Assembly: GCF_014349105.1 (NCBI RefSeq)
Contig: NZ_JACSJI010000010.1
Coordinates: forward strand, 1 to 64,000
From: Caulobacter sp. 17J80-11
Lineage (GTDB): Bacteria; Pseudomonadota; Alphaproteobacteria; Caulobacterales; Caulobacteraceae
Direction of reading: 5' to 3'
DNA: 64,000 nucleotides
The notes beneath the pieces were generated by a model. It did not search any database, was not told the origin of the DNA, and saw nothing but the letters and a program-made list of their open reading frames with translations. This document shows positions 19,646 to 28,051 of the stretch, piece after piece. The translations under genes were made by a program, and so were the position numbers. Within the stretch, counting starts at the first letter, position 1. Every line of letters starts with the position of its first letter.

Positions 19646-20506
19646 ATGAAGCTTTTCGTTTTCGGCTACGGCTATCTCGGTTCGACCTTCGCCAACCTGA
19701 TGCGTCAGGAGGGCTGGCGGGTGGCCGCCTCCGCGCGCGATCCGGCCAAGCGCGCCCGCCTGGCGGCCAGCGGCGTCGAGCCGGTCGACCCGGACGATCC
19801 GGCCGCGCTAGCCGCGGCCGTCGAGGGCGCTCACGCCGTGCTGGTCACCGCCCCGCCCGGCGCCGACGGCTGCCCCGGCCTGCAGGCGCTGGCCCCGGCG
19901 CTGGCCGGCGCGCGGGCCTTCCCCGACTGGATCGGCTACGTCTCCACCACCGGCGTCTACGGCGACCGCGCCGGCGGGTGGGTGTTCGAAGAGTCCGCGC
20001 CCAACGCCCCCACCGTCGAAGGCGCGCGGCGTCTGGCGGCCGAGCGCGACTGGCGCCAGGTCGGCCGCGGCATGGGCCTGACCGTCTGCGTCTTCCGCTT
20101 GCCGGCCATTTACGGCCCCGGGCGCTCGGCGATCGACAAGCTGAGGGACGGCACCGCCCGGCTGGTGCGAAAGCCCGGCCAGGTGTTCAACCGCATCCAC
20201 GTCGAGGACGCCGCCGACGCCTTGCTCGCCTCGCTGCTGCGGCCCCGGCCGGGCGCGGTCTACAACGTCTGCGACGACGAGCCGGTCGCCGCCGAGGTGC
20301 TGATCGAGGGCGCCGCGCAGATGTTGGGCCTGCCGCTGCCCCCGGAGGTGCCGTGGACCGACGACAGCGTCAGCGACGCCATGCGCCGGTTCTACAGCGA
20401 CAACAAGCGGGTTTCGAACGCGCGCCTGAAGGCCGAACTGGGCTGGCGGCCGCGCTTCCCGACCTGGCGCGAGGGCCTGACCGACATCCTCGCCCGCGAG
20501 GCCTGA
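19646..20506 (+). CDS. NAD(P)-dependent epimerase/dehydratase-like SDR
   Basis: An extended short-chain dehydrogenase of 286 residues with the nucleotide motif FGYGYLGSTFA and the IYGPGRSAIDKL and VYNVCDDEP segments of the YeeZ/SDR_a5-like group. The usual YxxxK catalytic pair is not evident at its expected place (after GVYGD), so enzymatic activity is uncertain. GTG at 19643 directly precedes the ATG chosen here. No clear ribosome site. Confidence 0.82.
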   Translation: MKLFVFGYGYLGSTFANLMRQEGWRVAASARDPAKRARLAASGVEPVDPDDPAALAAAVEGAHAVLVTAPPGADGCPGLQALAPALAGARAFPDWIGYVSTTGVYGDRAGGWVFEESAPNAPTVEGARRLAAERDWRQVGRGMGLTVCVFRLPAIYGPGRSAIDKLRDGTARLVRKPGQVFNRIHVEDAADALLASLLRPRPGAVYNVCDDEPVAAEVLIEGAAQMLGLPLPPEVPWTDDSVSDAMRRFYSDNKRVSNARLKAELGWRPRFPTWREGLTDILAREA

Positions 20507-20509
20507 GCC

Positions 20510-21253
20510 TCAGCGCACTTCGGCCACGGTCGCGACCAGCCGCTCAAGGTCCTGCGGGCGCGACAGGCGATGATCGCCGGCCTTGATCAGGGTGAAGACC
20601 ACGTCGTCGGTCTCCACCGCCTGGGCCAGGGTCAGGGCGTGCGCCCACGGCACGTCCGGATCGGCTTCGCCCTGCAGAATGCGCACCGGACAGCGGATCG
20701 GCACGGGCTTGTCCAGCACCAGCCAGTCGCGGCCCTCGTCCAGCAGGCGCTTCGTGATCGCGTAGGGCGCGTCGTAGTCGGACGGCTGCAGCCACAGGCC
20801 GTTCAGCTCCAGCTCTCGCAGCGCCTCGGGCGACAGCGCCGGACGCATCAGCGCCTCGGTGAAGTCGGGGGCCGGCGCGATCAGCACCAGCGCCTTCACC
20901 CGCTCCGGCCGGGCCAGGGCCGCCAGCGAGGCCATCCACCCGCCCATGGACGAACCGACCAGCACCAGCGGCCCGCTCGTCAGCTCGTCGATCACCGCCA
21001 GGCCGTCGGCGCGCCAGCGGCCGATGGTGGCGGCGTTCCAGTCGCCCGAGGACTCGCCGTGCGCGAAATAGTCGAAGCGCAGGAAGCGCCAGCCGCGCGC
21101 CTGGGCCGCCTCGGCGAGGGCCACAGCCTTGGTGCCGCCCATGTCCGAGCGGAAGCCGCCCAGCCACACCACCGTGGGGCCCAGGCCCTCCACCTCGCGC
21201 CAGGCGATCCGCTCGCCGTCCCCGCGGTCGAGAAAGCCGCTTCGCTCGCCCAT
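20510..21253 (-). CDS. Alpha/beta hydrolase
   Basis: A 247-residue serine hydrolase. Nucleophile elbow GSSMGGWMA, acid in LQGEADPDVPW and histidine in IKAGDHRLSR complete the triad. It resembles short-chain acyl hydrolases/thioesterases; mammalian ABHD10-like proteins share this size and the FDYFAHGES motif. The ATG at 21253 begins just before the conserved core; the longer frame upstream is antisense to the glycosyltransferase gene. It converges on the SDR gene with a 3-base gap. Confidence 0.88.
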   Translation of the reverse strand: MGERSGFLDRGDGERIAWREVEGLGPTVVWLGGFRSDMGGTKAVALAEAAQARGWRFLRFDYFAHGESSGDWNAATIGRWRADGLAVIDELTSGPLVLVGSSMGGWMASLAALARPERVKALVLIAPAPDFTEALMRPALSPEALRELELNGLWLQPSDYDAPYAITKRLLDEGRDWLVLDKPVPIRCPVRILQGEADPDVPWAHALTLAQAVETDDVVFTLIKAGDHRLSRPQDLERLVATVAEVR

Positions 21254-21346
21254 GGCGCATCCGCTCCGGTTCCAGTAATCGTCCTGACGCGCATAGCCGC
21301 TAACCGGGGTCGCCGGAAGCGCGACGACTTCTAGATTGGGCTGCGA

Positions 21347-22525
21347 TTGGCGACGCTTCCTCCGAACTTCACCCTGCTGCAGGTCGTCCCGGAACTTGAG
21401 ACCGGCGGCGTGGAGCAGACCACCCTCGACGTCGCCCGCGCGGTCGTGAAGGCCGGCGGCCGCGCCCTGGTCGCCTCGCGCGGCGGCCGGCTGGAGCCGG
21501 CTTTGAAGGCGGCCGGCGCCGAGCTGGTCCAGATGCCGGTGCACTCGAAGAACCCGTTCGTCATGGCCGCCAACACCGCCCGCCTGACCCGGCTGATCCG
21601 CAAGGAGAAGGTGGACGTCGTCCACGTCCGCTCGCGCGCGCCGGCCTTCAGCGCGATCAGCGCCGCGCGCAGGACCGGCACGCCCGTGGTGGCCACCTAT
21701 CACGGGGTCTACAAGGCCAAGGGGGCGCTGAAGCGCTGGTACAACGCGGTGATGACCCGCGGCGACCTGGTGATCGCCAACTCCGAGTTCACCCGCGACC
21801 ACGTCATCGCCGAGCACGGCGTGGCGGCCGACCGCATCGTCGCCATTCCGCGCGGTGTCGACATCGAGCGCTTCGATCCCGTCCACGTCGGCTCCGAGCG
21901 CGTCGCGCGCCTGCGCGAGGCCTGGGGCGTGGCGGCCGACGACGCGCGCCTCAAGGTCCTCCTGGCCGGCCGCCTGACCCGCTGGAAGGGCCAGTTGCTG
22001 CTGATCGAGGCCGCGGCGCGGCTGAAGGCCGAGGGCCGCAGCGACGTCCTGTTGCTGCTGGCCGGCGACGACCAGGGCCGCCACGAGTACCGGGCCGAGC
22101 TGGACGCGGCGATCGCCGGCGCCGGCCTCGAGGACCAGGTCCGCATCGTCGGCCACTGCGAGGACATGCCGGCCGCCTATCTGGTCGCCGACCTGGCCGC
22201 CGCGCCGTCGCTGGATCCGGAAGCCTTCGGGCGCACGGCGGTGGAGCCGCAGGCCATGGGCCGCGCCGTGCTGGCCGCCGACCACGGCGCCGCGCGCGAG
22301 ACCGTCGTGCCGGGCCTGACCGGCTGGCTGGTGACCCCGCGCGACGCGGGCGCCTGGGCCGGCGCCCTGGCCGAAGCCCTCGACGCCGGGCCGGCGCGCC
22401 GGGCCGAAATGGGCGAGCAGGGCCGCGCGCGGGCGCGGGCGCTGTATTCGGTCGACGCCATGTGTGACGCGACGCTGGCGGTGTATCGCCGCCTGGTCGC
22501 CGGGCGGGCCCGCGCGGTCGCCTGA
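21347..22525 (+). CDS. GT4-family glycosyltransferase
   Basis: A 392-residue GT-B fold glycosyltransferase. The N-domain has LLQVVPELETGGVEQTTL and the C-domain has VLLAGRLTRWKGQLLLIEA and the EAFGRTAVEPQAMG acceptor/donor site (EX7E motif), typical of retaining GT4 enzymes. It probably builds lipopolysaccharide core or an exopolysaccharide. TTG at 21347 is the only start close to the family N-terminus. The sugar and acceptor are unknown. Confidence 0.92.
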   Translation: MATLPPNFTLLQVVPELETGGVEQTTLDVARAVVKAGGRALVASRGGRLEPALKAAGAELVQMPVHSKNPFVMAANTARLTRLIRKEKVDVVHVRSRAPAFSAISAARRTGTPVVATYHGVYKAKGALKRWYNAVMTRGDLVIANSEFTRDHVIAEHGVAADRIVAIPRGVDIERFDPVHVGSERVARLREAWGVAADDARLKVLLAGRLTRWKGQLLLIEAAARLKAEGRSDVLLLLAGDDQGRHEYRAELDAAIAGAGLEDQVRIVGHCEDMPAAYLVADLAAAPSLDPEAFGRTAVEPQAMGRAVLAADHGAARETVVPGLTGWLVTPRDAGAWAGALAEALDAGPARRAEMGEQGRARARALYSVDAMCDATLAVYRRLVAGRARAVA

Positions 22526-22623
22526 AAATCGATACCGCGGGTCTTCCTGTCGAAAGGTTCCGTTAAGGCTGCGCTCGACTGGCGCCGGAAAGTTACGCTC
22601 TGCGTTTCTTTGAGCGCCGACGC

Positions 22624-22655
22624 TTGATCCTAATAACGGCGTTGGTCATATACAT
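22624..22655 (+). promoter_or_regulatory. Candidate infC promoter
   Basis: TTGATC (22624-22629) and an AT-rich CATATA (22647-22652), spaced 17 bases, lie ~100 bases upstream of infC in an otherwise GC-rich leader. No other signal is clear in the 224-base gap. Confidence 0.3.
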
Positions 22656-22749
22656 CCGTTGTCCGCGGGCCACCGCGCGACGCCGCGTGCCCCGCGTCGG
22701 GCCGCACACTTCGGATCAACAGGCTGGAGCCACGCCTATTCGCCGCCCT

Positions 22750-23271
22750 ATGCAAGCGCCCCCCACCCGTGAGGGACCGCGCATGAACCAAGACATCCGC
22801 GCCCCCAAGGTCCTGCTCATCGACCAGCACGGCGAGAAGCAGGGGGTCATGCCCACGGCTTCCGCGATCGAAGCTGCTGAAGAGGCGGGCCTGGACCTGG
22901 TGGAGATCGTGCCGACCGCCGATCCGCCGGTCTGCAAAATCCTCGACTACGGCAAATTCCGCTTCCAGGAGCAGAAGAAGAAAGCCGAGGCGCGCAAGCG
23001 GCAAAAGGTCGTCGAGATCAAGGAAATCAAGCTTCGCCCGAACATCGACACGCACGACTACGACGTGAAGGCGAAGGCTATGACCCGGTTCTTCGAGGAA
23101 GGCGACAAGGTGAAGGTCACCCTGCGCTTCCGCGGCCGTGAAATGGCTCACCCCGAGCTGGGCATGAAGCTGCTCCAGAAGGTCAAGGCCGACTTCGAGG
23201 AAGTCGCCAAGGTCGAGTACGAGCCGCGCATGGAAGGCCGTCAGATGATCATGATCCTCGCGCCCAAGTGA
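22750..23271 (+). CDS. infC: Translation initiation factor IF-3
   Basis: A 173-residue IF-3 that binds the 30S subunit and discriminates start codons. The signature [16 protein letters not shown] and the C-terminal [14 protein letters not shown] are diagnostic. I chose ATG at 22750 (MQAPPTREG), which resembles Caulobacter IF-3 N-termini; ATG at 22783 (MNQDIRAPK), just after GAGGGAC, is a serious alternative. A strong terminator follows. Confidence 0.96.
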   Translation: MQAPPTREGPRMNQDIRAPKVLLIDQHGEKQGVMPTASAIEAAEEAGLDLVEIVPTADPPVCKILDYGKFRFQEQKKKAEARKRQKVVEIKEIKLRPNIDTHDYDVKAKAMTRFFEEGDKVKVTLRFRGREMAHPELGMKLLQKVKADFEEVAKVEYEPRMEGRQMIMILAPK

Positions 23272-23292
23272 GCGCGGCGAGGTCCTGAGACG

Positions 23293-23325
23293 AAAACGCC
23301 CCCGGTGAAAACCGGGGGCGTTTTT
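23293..23325 (+). terminator. Rho-independent terminator of infC
   Basis: AACGCCCCCGGT/ACCGGGGGCGTT stem with a short GAAA-type loop followed by TTTTT, 22 bases after the infC stop. Confidence 0.93.
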
Positions 23326-23332
23326 CGTTCTT

Positions 23333-23512
23333 CTCCTCCCCTGCGAAGCGGGGGAGGGGGACCATGCGAAACATGGTGGAGGGGGCGAACCGCCGTAATC
23401 GGGCTGAAGAAGACTGTAGGCTCACTCAAAATCGAAGGAGGGGCCGTTCGCCCCCACCACCGCCCTTCGGGCGGTCCCCCTCCCCCGCCGCGCTCCGCTT
23501 GCAGGGGAGGAG
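23333..23512. repeat. Long (~180 bp) imperfect inverted repeat element
   Basis: The ends CTCCTCCCCTGC (23333-23344) and GCAGGGGAGGAG (23501-23512) are perfect complements. Inward, GGGGGAGGGGGA faces TCCCCCTCCCCC, and GGGGGCGAAC faces GTTCGCCCCC. Small internal palindromes (ACCATGCGAAACATGGT and ACCGCCCTTCGGGCGGT) sit in each arm. The unpaired centre (~23395-23440) is AT-richer and has no ORF. It looks like a non-autonomous MITE or large REP-type element. Confidence 0.75.
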
Positions 23513-23519
23513 AGGTTGC

Positions 23520-25019
23520 TCATATCTCCTGGTTGTAGGCCCCCACCTCGGCCCGGCGGGCCAGGCGGGGTTTCACCTCGTCGCGGAACAGGGCGCGCAT
23601 GTCGTCCTCGGACTTGGCGCTCTCGACCACCACCACCAGCTCGGGCTTGTTCGAGGAGGCGCGCACCAGCACCCAGGAGCCGTCCTCCAGCGCCACGCGC
23701 ACGCCGTTGACGGTGATCACCTCCTGGATCTTGCGGCCCAGGATGGTGCCGCCGGCCGCGGCGAAGTCCTGGTACTCGCGCACCACGTCCTCGACCACGC
23801 CGTACTTCCGCTCGTCGTCGCAGTGGGGCGACATGGTCAGCGAGGTCCAGGCCACCGGCAGGGCCTTCTTCAGGTCCGACAGCTTCTTGCCCGGGTTGCG
23901 GTCCAGCATCTGCAGGACGGCGGCGGCGGCGACCACGCCGTCGTCGTAGCCGCGCCCGATCGGCGGGTTGAAGAAGAAGTGGCCCGACTTCTCGAACCCG
24001 GCCAGGGCGCCCAGCTCGGCGGTCTTGCGCTTGATGTAGCTGTGGCCGGTCTTCCAGTAGACGGTCTTGGCCCCGTTGGCGTGCAGCACCGGATCGGTGG
24101 CGTAGAGGCCGGTCGACTTCACGTCGACCACGAAGGTGGCGTTCGGGTGCAGGGCCGACAGATCGCGGGCCAGCATCAAGCCGATCTTGTCGGCGAAGAT
24201 CTCCTCGCCCTCGTCGTCGACCACGCCGCAGCGGTCGCCGTCGCCGTCGAAGCCCAGGGCCACGTCGGCGCCATACTCCTTCACCGCCTTGGCCATCGCC
24301 TTCAGCATGGCGTGGTCTTCAGGGTTCGGATTGTACTTGGGGAAGGTGTTGTCGAGGGTGCAGTCCATCTCGATCACCTCGACGCCCATCCGGCGCAGGG
24401 CCTCGGGCGCGAAGGCGCCGGCCGTGCCGTTGCCGCAGGCGGCGATCACCTTCAGCGGACGCACCACGCGCGCCTGCGAAACCTCGTCGAGATAGCGCGC
24501 CGCGAAGTTCTCGACCTGGGTCAGCGTCCCGCCGGCCCGCGCCACGCCCTCGCCGCCCAGCACGATCTGCTTCAGCCGGCCCATCTCGTCCGGGCCGAAG
24601 GTCAGCGGCGCCTGGGCCCCCATCTTCACCCCGGTCCAGCCGTTCTCGTTGTGGCTGGCGGTGACCATGGCCACGCACGGGGCGTCCAGCGCGAACTGGG
24701 CGAAATAGGCCATCGGCGAGACCGACAGGCCGATGTCCAGCACCTCGCAGCCGGCCTGCAGCAGGCCCACGATCAGGGCCTGCTTCACGCTCAGCGAATA
24801 GCTGCGGAAGTCGTGGCCGACCACGATGCGGGGCTTCACCCCGATCTCCTGGACGTAGGTGCCCAGGCCCAGGCCCAGCGCCTGGATGCCGAGGAGGTTG
24901 ATCTCCTTCTCCAGCACCCAGCGCGCGTCGTACTCGCGGAAGCCCGTCGGCTTCACCAACGGAATGGTCTCGTACTCGAAGGTGTTGGGCTTCAGGTCGG
25001 CGCGCGGCGTGGGCAGCAT
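23520..25019 (-). CDS. Phosphomannomutase/phosphoglucomutase
   Basis: A 499-residue alpha-D-phosphohexomutase interconverting hexose 1- and 6-phosphates for surface polysaccharide precursors. Phosphoserine loop TASHNENGW, metal loop GFDGDGDR and sugar-binding EKSGHFF are present, with a C-terminal domain ending RLARRAEVGAYNQEI. ATG at 25019 (MLPTPRADL) was chosen over 25082, because the latter adds a non-conserved arginine-rich tail. kdsD is 72 bases upstream on the same strand, consistent with an envelope-sugar operon. Confidence 0.93.
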   Translation of the reverse strand: MLPTPRADLKPNTFEYETIPLVKPTGFREYDARWVLEKEINLLGIQALGLGLGTYVQEIGVKPRIVVGHDFRSYSLSVKQALIVGLLQAGCEVLDIGLSVSPMAYFAQFALDAPCVAMVTASHNENGWTGVKMGAQAPLTFGPDEMGRLKQIVLGGEGVARAGGTLTQVENFAARYLDEVSQARVVRPLKVIAACGNGTAGAFAPEALRRMGVEVIEMDCTLDNTFPKYNPNPEDHAMLKAMAKAVKEYGADVALGFDGDGDRCGVVDDEGEEIFADKIGLMLARDLSALHPNATFVVDVKSTGLYATDPVLHANGAKTVYWKTGHSYIKRKTAELGALAGFEKSGHFFFNPPIGRGYDDGVVAAAAVLQMLDRNPGKKLSDLKKALPVAWTSLTMSPHCDDERKYGVVEDVVREYQDFAAAGGTILGRKIQEVITVNGVRVALEDGSWVLVRASSNKPELVVVVESAKSEDDMRALFRDEVKPRLARRAEVGAYNQEI

Positions 25020-25091
25020 GGAGCGGAGCGTCCTACGGTTGAGGTCGGCGGGTATAACTCCGATCGGTGACGGTCGGTGCACAGAAAAAAA

Positions 25092-26048
25092 TCAGATCAC
25101 GCCTGCGCGCAGCACGTCGTGGACGTGGAGGATCCCCACCGGCCGACCGTCCTCGACGACGAACAGCACGGTGATGCGGTTATCGTTCATCAGCTTCAGC
25201 GCCTCGCCGGCCAGCATGCCCCGCTCCACCGCCAGGGGCGCGGGCGTCATCACCTCGCCGGCGGTGTGGGTCATCAGGCCTTCCATGTGGCGGCGCAGGT
25301 CGCCGTCGGTGACGATCCCGGCAAGCCGCCCCTCCGCGTTCAGCACGCCGACGCAGCCGAACCGCTTCTCGGTCATGACCAGCAGGGTCTCGTGCATGGG
25401 CGTGGTCGAGCGCGCCAGCGGCAGCTCGGCGGCCGGGTGCATCAGGTCGCCCACGGTGCGCAGCACCGCGCCCAGCTTGCCGCCCGGATGGAACACCCGG
25501 AAGTCCAGGGCGGTGAAGCCGCGGCGCTCCAGCAGGGCCACGGCCAGGGCGTCGCCCAGCGCGATCTGCAGGGTGGTGGATGTGGTCGGCGCGTCGACGC
25601 CGTCGGCCGCTTCCGGCTCCGGCGGCAGCAGCAGCAGCACGTCGGCGGCGCGGCCGAGCGCGGAGTCCGCCTTGGAAGTCATGCCGATCAGCGGGATGCC
25701 GAAGCGCTTGGCGTAGGCGACCACGTCGGCCAGTTCCTTGGTCTCGCCCGACTTGGACAGGGCCAGGACCGCGTCGTCGGTGCCGACCATGCCGAGGTCG
25801 CCGTGGCTGGCCTCGGTGGCGTGGACGAAGATGGCCGGGGTGCCGGTCGAGGCCATGGTGGCGGCGATCTTGCGGCCCACGTGGCCGGACTTGCCGACGC
25901 CGGTGCAGACCACGCGGCCGGTCACGCCGTGCATGGTCTCCACGGCCTTAGCGAAGGCGCCGTCCAGCTCTTCGGCCATGCGGCGCAGGGCGTCGGCCTC
26001 GATCTGCAGAACCCGGCGGCCGACCCCGGCGGCGTCGAAGGCGCTCAT
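25092..26048 (-). CDS. kdsD: Arabinose-5-phosphate isomerase (KpsF/GutQ family)
   Basis: A 318-residue isomerase converting ribulose 5-phosphate to arabinose 5-phosphate, the first step to Kdo of lipopolysaccharide. A SIS domain (GVGKSGHVGRKIAATMAST, LSKSGETKEL) is followed by two CBS domains (residues ~200-318, e.g. VMTEKRFGCVGVLN). The ATG overlaps the stop of the small upstream membrane protein (TGATG). A GTG immediately before it is an alternative. Confidence 0.94.
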   Translation of the reverse strand: MSAFDAAGVGRRVLQIEADALRRMAEELDGAFAKAVETMHGVTGRVVCTGVGKSGHVGRKIAATMASTGTPAIFVHATEASHGDLGMVGTDDAVLALSKSGETKELADVVAYAKRFGIPLIGMTSKADSALGRAADVLLLLPPEPEAADGVDAPTTSTTLQIALGDALAVALLERRGFTALDFRVFHPGGKLGAVLRTVGDLMHPAAELPLARSTTPMHETLLVMTEKRFGCVGVLNAEGRLAGIVTDGDLRRHMEGLMTHTAGEVMTPAPLAVERGMLAGEALKLMNDNRITVLFVVEDGRPVGILHVHDVLRAGVI

Positions 26049-26290
26049 CACTTGGCCTCCGGCGCGGGCTGGGCGACGGGCGCGGCGGCGGGTTGGGCCG
26101 CGGCCTGAGCCGCCTTGGCGGCGTCCTCGGCCGCCTTGCGGCGCTCAGCGACCACGTAATCAGGGACTTCGACCTCGTGGCCGAACGGGGCGGGCGAACG
26201 CGCGCCGAAGCCCTGGGGCCAGACGAGGCCGAGAGCGACCATGAGGACCGCGGTGAGCGCGGCGAGGGGATAGAACAGCCGATCGGACAT
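26048..26290 (-). CDS. Small single-pass membrane protein, unknown
   Basis: An 80-residue protein with one N-terminal transmembrane helix (LFYPLAALTAVLMVALGLVW), a short polar domain (FGHEVEVPDYVVAERRKAAE) and an Ala/Pro/Gln-rich tail. It is translationally coupled to kdsD, where other bacteria often carry lptC or kdsC; it is too short and unlike LptC. Function unknown, probably envelope-related by context. Confidence 0.75.
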   Translation of the reverse strand: MSDRLFYPLAALTAVLMVALGLVWPQGFGARSPAPFGHEVEVPDYVVAERRKAAEDAAKAAQAAAQPAAAPVAQPAPEAK

Positions 26291-26400
26291 GTCGGCCGTA
26301 TAGCCTTTGCGCGCGCGCCCGACAAACCGCCGACCGACGAGGCTTGACCCCGGCGCGCTCCGGAGGCTAGCCCGGCCTGGTCTCAACGCGAGGTCACGCC

Positions 26401-27126
26401 ATGCCGCTTCTCGTCCTTCTTCGCCACGGCCAGAGCCAGTGGAACCTGGACAACCGCTTCACCGGCTGGGTGGACGTGAACCTGACGCCGGAGGGCGAGG
26501 CCCAGGCGCGCCGCGGCGGCGAACTCCTGAAGGAAGCCGGCATCCACTTCGACCGCGAGTACACCTCGGTCCTGACCCGTGCGATCCGCACCGGCGAGAT
26601 CGCCCTGCACGCCGCCGGCCAGGGCTGGGTCCCGGTGGTCAAGGACTGGCGTCTGAACGAGCGCCACTACGGCGGCCTGACCGGCCTGAACAAGGCCGAG
26701 ACCGCCGCCAAGTTCGGCGACGACCAGGTGAAGGTGTGGCGCCGTTCCTACGACGTGCCGCCGCCGGACCTGGCCCCGGGCAGCGAATGGGATTTCGCGG
26801 CCGACCGCCGCTACCACCACGCCAAGGTGCCCTCGACCGAGAGCCTGAAGACCACGCTGGACCGCGTGCTGCCGTTCTGGACCGACGAGATCGCCCCGCA
26901 CCTGGCCAATGGCGAGACCGTCCTGGTGGCCGCGCACGGCAACTCGCTGCGCGCCATCGTCAAGCACGTGTTCGACGTCAGCGAGGACGACATCGTCAAC
27001 GTCGAGATCCCGACCGGCAACCCGTTGGCCATCGTGCTGGACGACCACCTCGACCCGCTGTCGGCCCGTTATCTCGACGAGAGCCGCGCCGAGGCCATCC
27101 CGCACTTCGTCAAGGGCGCGCGTTGA
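26401..27126 (+). CDS. gpmA: 2,3-bisphosphoglycerate-dependent phosphoglycerate mutase
   Basis: Glycolytic/gluconeogenic enzyme of 241 residues interconverting 3- and 2-phosphoglycerate. The phospho-histidine motif [18 protein letters not shown] and the second histidine in [14 protein letters not shown] are both present, as is the 20-residue dPGM insertion region ([12 protein letters not shown]). Its TGA overlaps the TTG start of the deaminase gene. Confidence 0.96.
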   Translation: MPLLVLLRHGQSQWNLDNRFTGWVDVNLTPEGEAQARRGGELLKEAGIHFDREYTSVLTRAIRTGEIALHAAGQGWVPVVKDWRLNERHYGGLTGLNKAETAAKFGDDQVKVWRRSYDVPPPDLAPGSEWDFAADRRYHHAKVPSTESLKTTLDRVLPFWTDEIAPHLANGETVLVAAHGNSLRAIVKHVFDVSEDDIVNVEIPTGNPLAIVLDDHLDPLSARYLDESRAEAIPHFVKGAR

Positions 27127-27743
27127 GCGACGACGTCGCCTTCATGCGCCGGGCGATCGCGGTCGCCCGCGTGAACCTCGGCAAGACCCGGCCCAATCCC
27201 GTGGTCGGCTGCGTGCTGGTGAAGGACGGCGTGGTGCTGGCGGAGGCCGCCACCGGCGAAGGCGGCCGCCCGCATGCTGAAGAGCTTGCGCTGGCCGCCG
27301 CGGGCGACGCCGCCCGCGGCGCGACCGCCTACGTCACCCTGGAGCCCTGCGGCGCGCGCAGCTCCGGCGCGCCGTCCTGCGCCGAGCGGCTGGCCTTGTC
27401 CGGCGTGGCGCGGGTGATGATCGCCTGCGAAGACCCCTCCCCCTTCGCCTCCGGCCAGGGGATCGAGCGCCTGACCGCGGCCGGCGTGCCGTTCGAGACC
27501 GGCCTGCTGGCCGACGAGGCGGCGGCGCTGAGCGAAGGCTTCGTGCACCGCATGACCACCGGCCGCCCGCTGGTGGCCGAAAGCGACGACGGCGACGGCT
27601 TCGACGGCCCGTTCGAGGCGCAATCGGGGGAAGACCTGGACGCCGCCCTGGTGCGCCTGGGCGCCGAAGGCTGGAACCGGCTGTGGGTCCCTCGCGCCGG
27701 CGAGCTCGCCGCCCGACTGCGGGCACAGGGCGTCCTCGCCTAG
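27123..27743 (+). CDS. RibD-type deaminase domain protein without a reductase domain
   Basis: A 206-residue zinc deaminase closely resembling the N-terminal half of RibD (diaminohydroxyphosphoribosylaminopyrimidine deaminase). Zinc ligands are in PHAEELAL and [14 protein letters not shown], and [20 protein letters not shown] is the usual RibD segment. After ~150 residues only a short acidic tail follows; the NADPH reductase half is absent, though the family's [13 protein letters not shown] hinge remains. TTG at 27123 gives an overlap with the gpmA stop; ATG at 27144 is an alternative. Confidence 0.82.
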   Translation: MSDDVAFMRRAIAVARVNLGKTRPNPVVGCVLVKDGVVLAEAATGEGGRPHAEELALAAAGDAARGATAYVTLEPCGARSSGAPSCAERLALSGVARVMIACEDPSPFASGQGIERLTAAGVPFETGLLADEAAALSEGFVHRMTTGRPLVAESDDGDGFDGPFEAQSGEDLDAALVRLGAEGWNRLWVPRAGELAARLRAQGVLA

Positions 27744-28051
27744 CCCCGCCTTCTTCCATTCCGGCACAGGTCATGTGCCGGCCGCCCGCCTAGTCGGAAC
27801 GGGCCACCCATCTATTTGAAGCCCGGCAAACGGCGCGCGACGGAGCGCGCGCCGCACACGTCTTCGCCGGCCGCGACGGCCGGCGGAGCGCTGGCGGATC
27901 TTTTCCCCCCTCCCTGTTCGCCGGCGGGCGCGCCGTCTCCCCGACGGCGCGCCAGGCGCGGGACTTTCCGGAATCTGAACAGGCCGGCCGCCGGTTAGGT
28001 GGTGTTAACCACGCCCCGCCGATAACGTCGGATCGGTTACCGGAAGTTCTC
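27744..28051. other. Structured intergenic region with serial hairpins
   Basis: This 308-bp gap holds no convincing ORF. It contains CCGGCACA/TGTGCCGG (27761-27781), GGCGCGCG/CGCGCGCC near 27834-27854, GCCGGCC/GGCCGGC (27866-27884), the perfect 11-bp stem GGCGCGCCGTC/GACGGCGCGCC (27927-27953) and GTGGT/ACCAC near 28002-28015. These could form a structured leader for the pentapeptide-repeat gene or a small RNA. Only the first lies close to the upstream stop. Confidence 0.45.

Noticed and set aside
20510-22285. Possible extended N-terminus of the alpha/beta hydrolase
   Set aside because: The extra ~340 residues are antisense to the glycosyltransferase gene and non-protein-like; the hydrolase core begins at 21253.
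26307-27743. Possible fusion frame running from before gpmA into the RibD-like gene
   Set aside because: The first ~270 codons are an out-of-frame reading of gpmA; only the part from 27123 is real.
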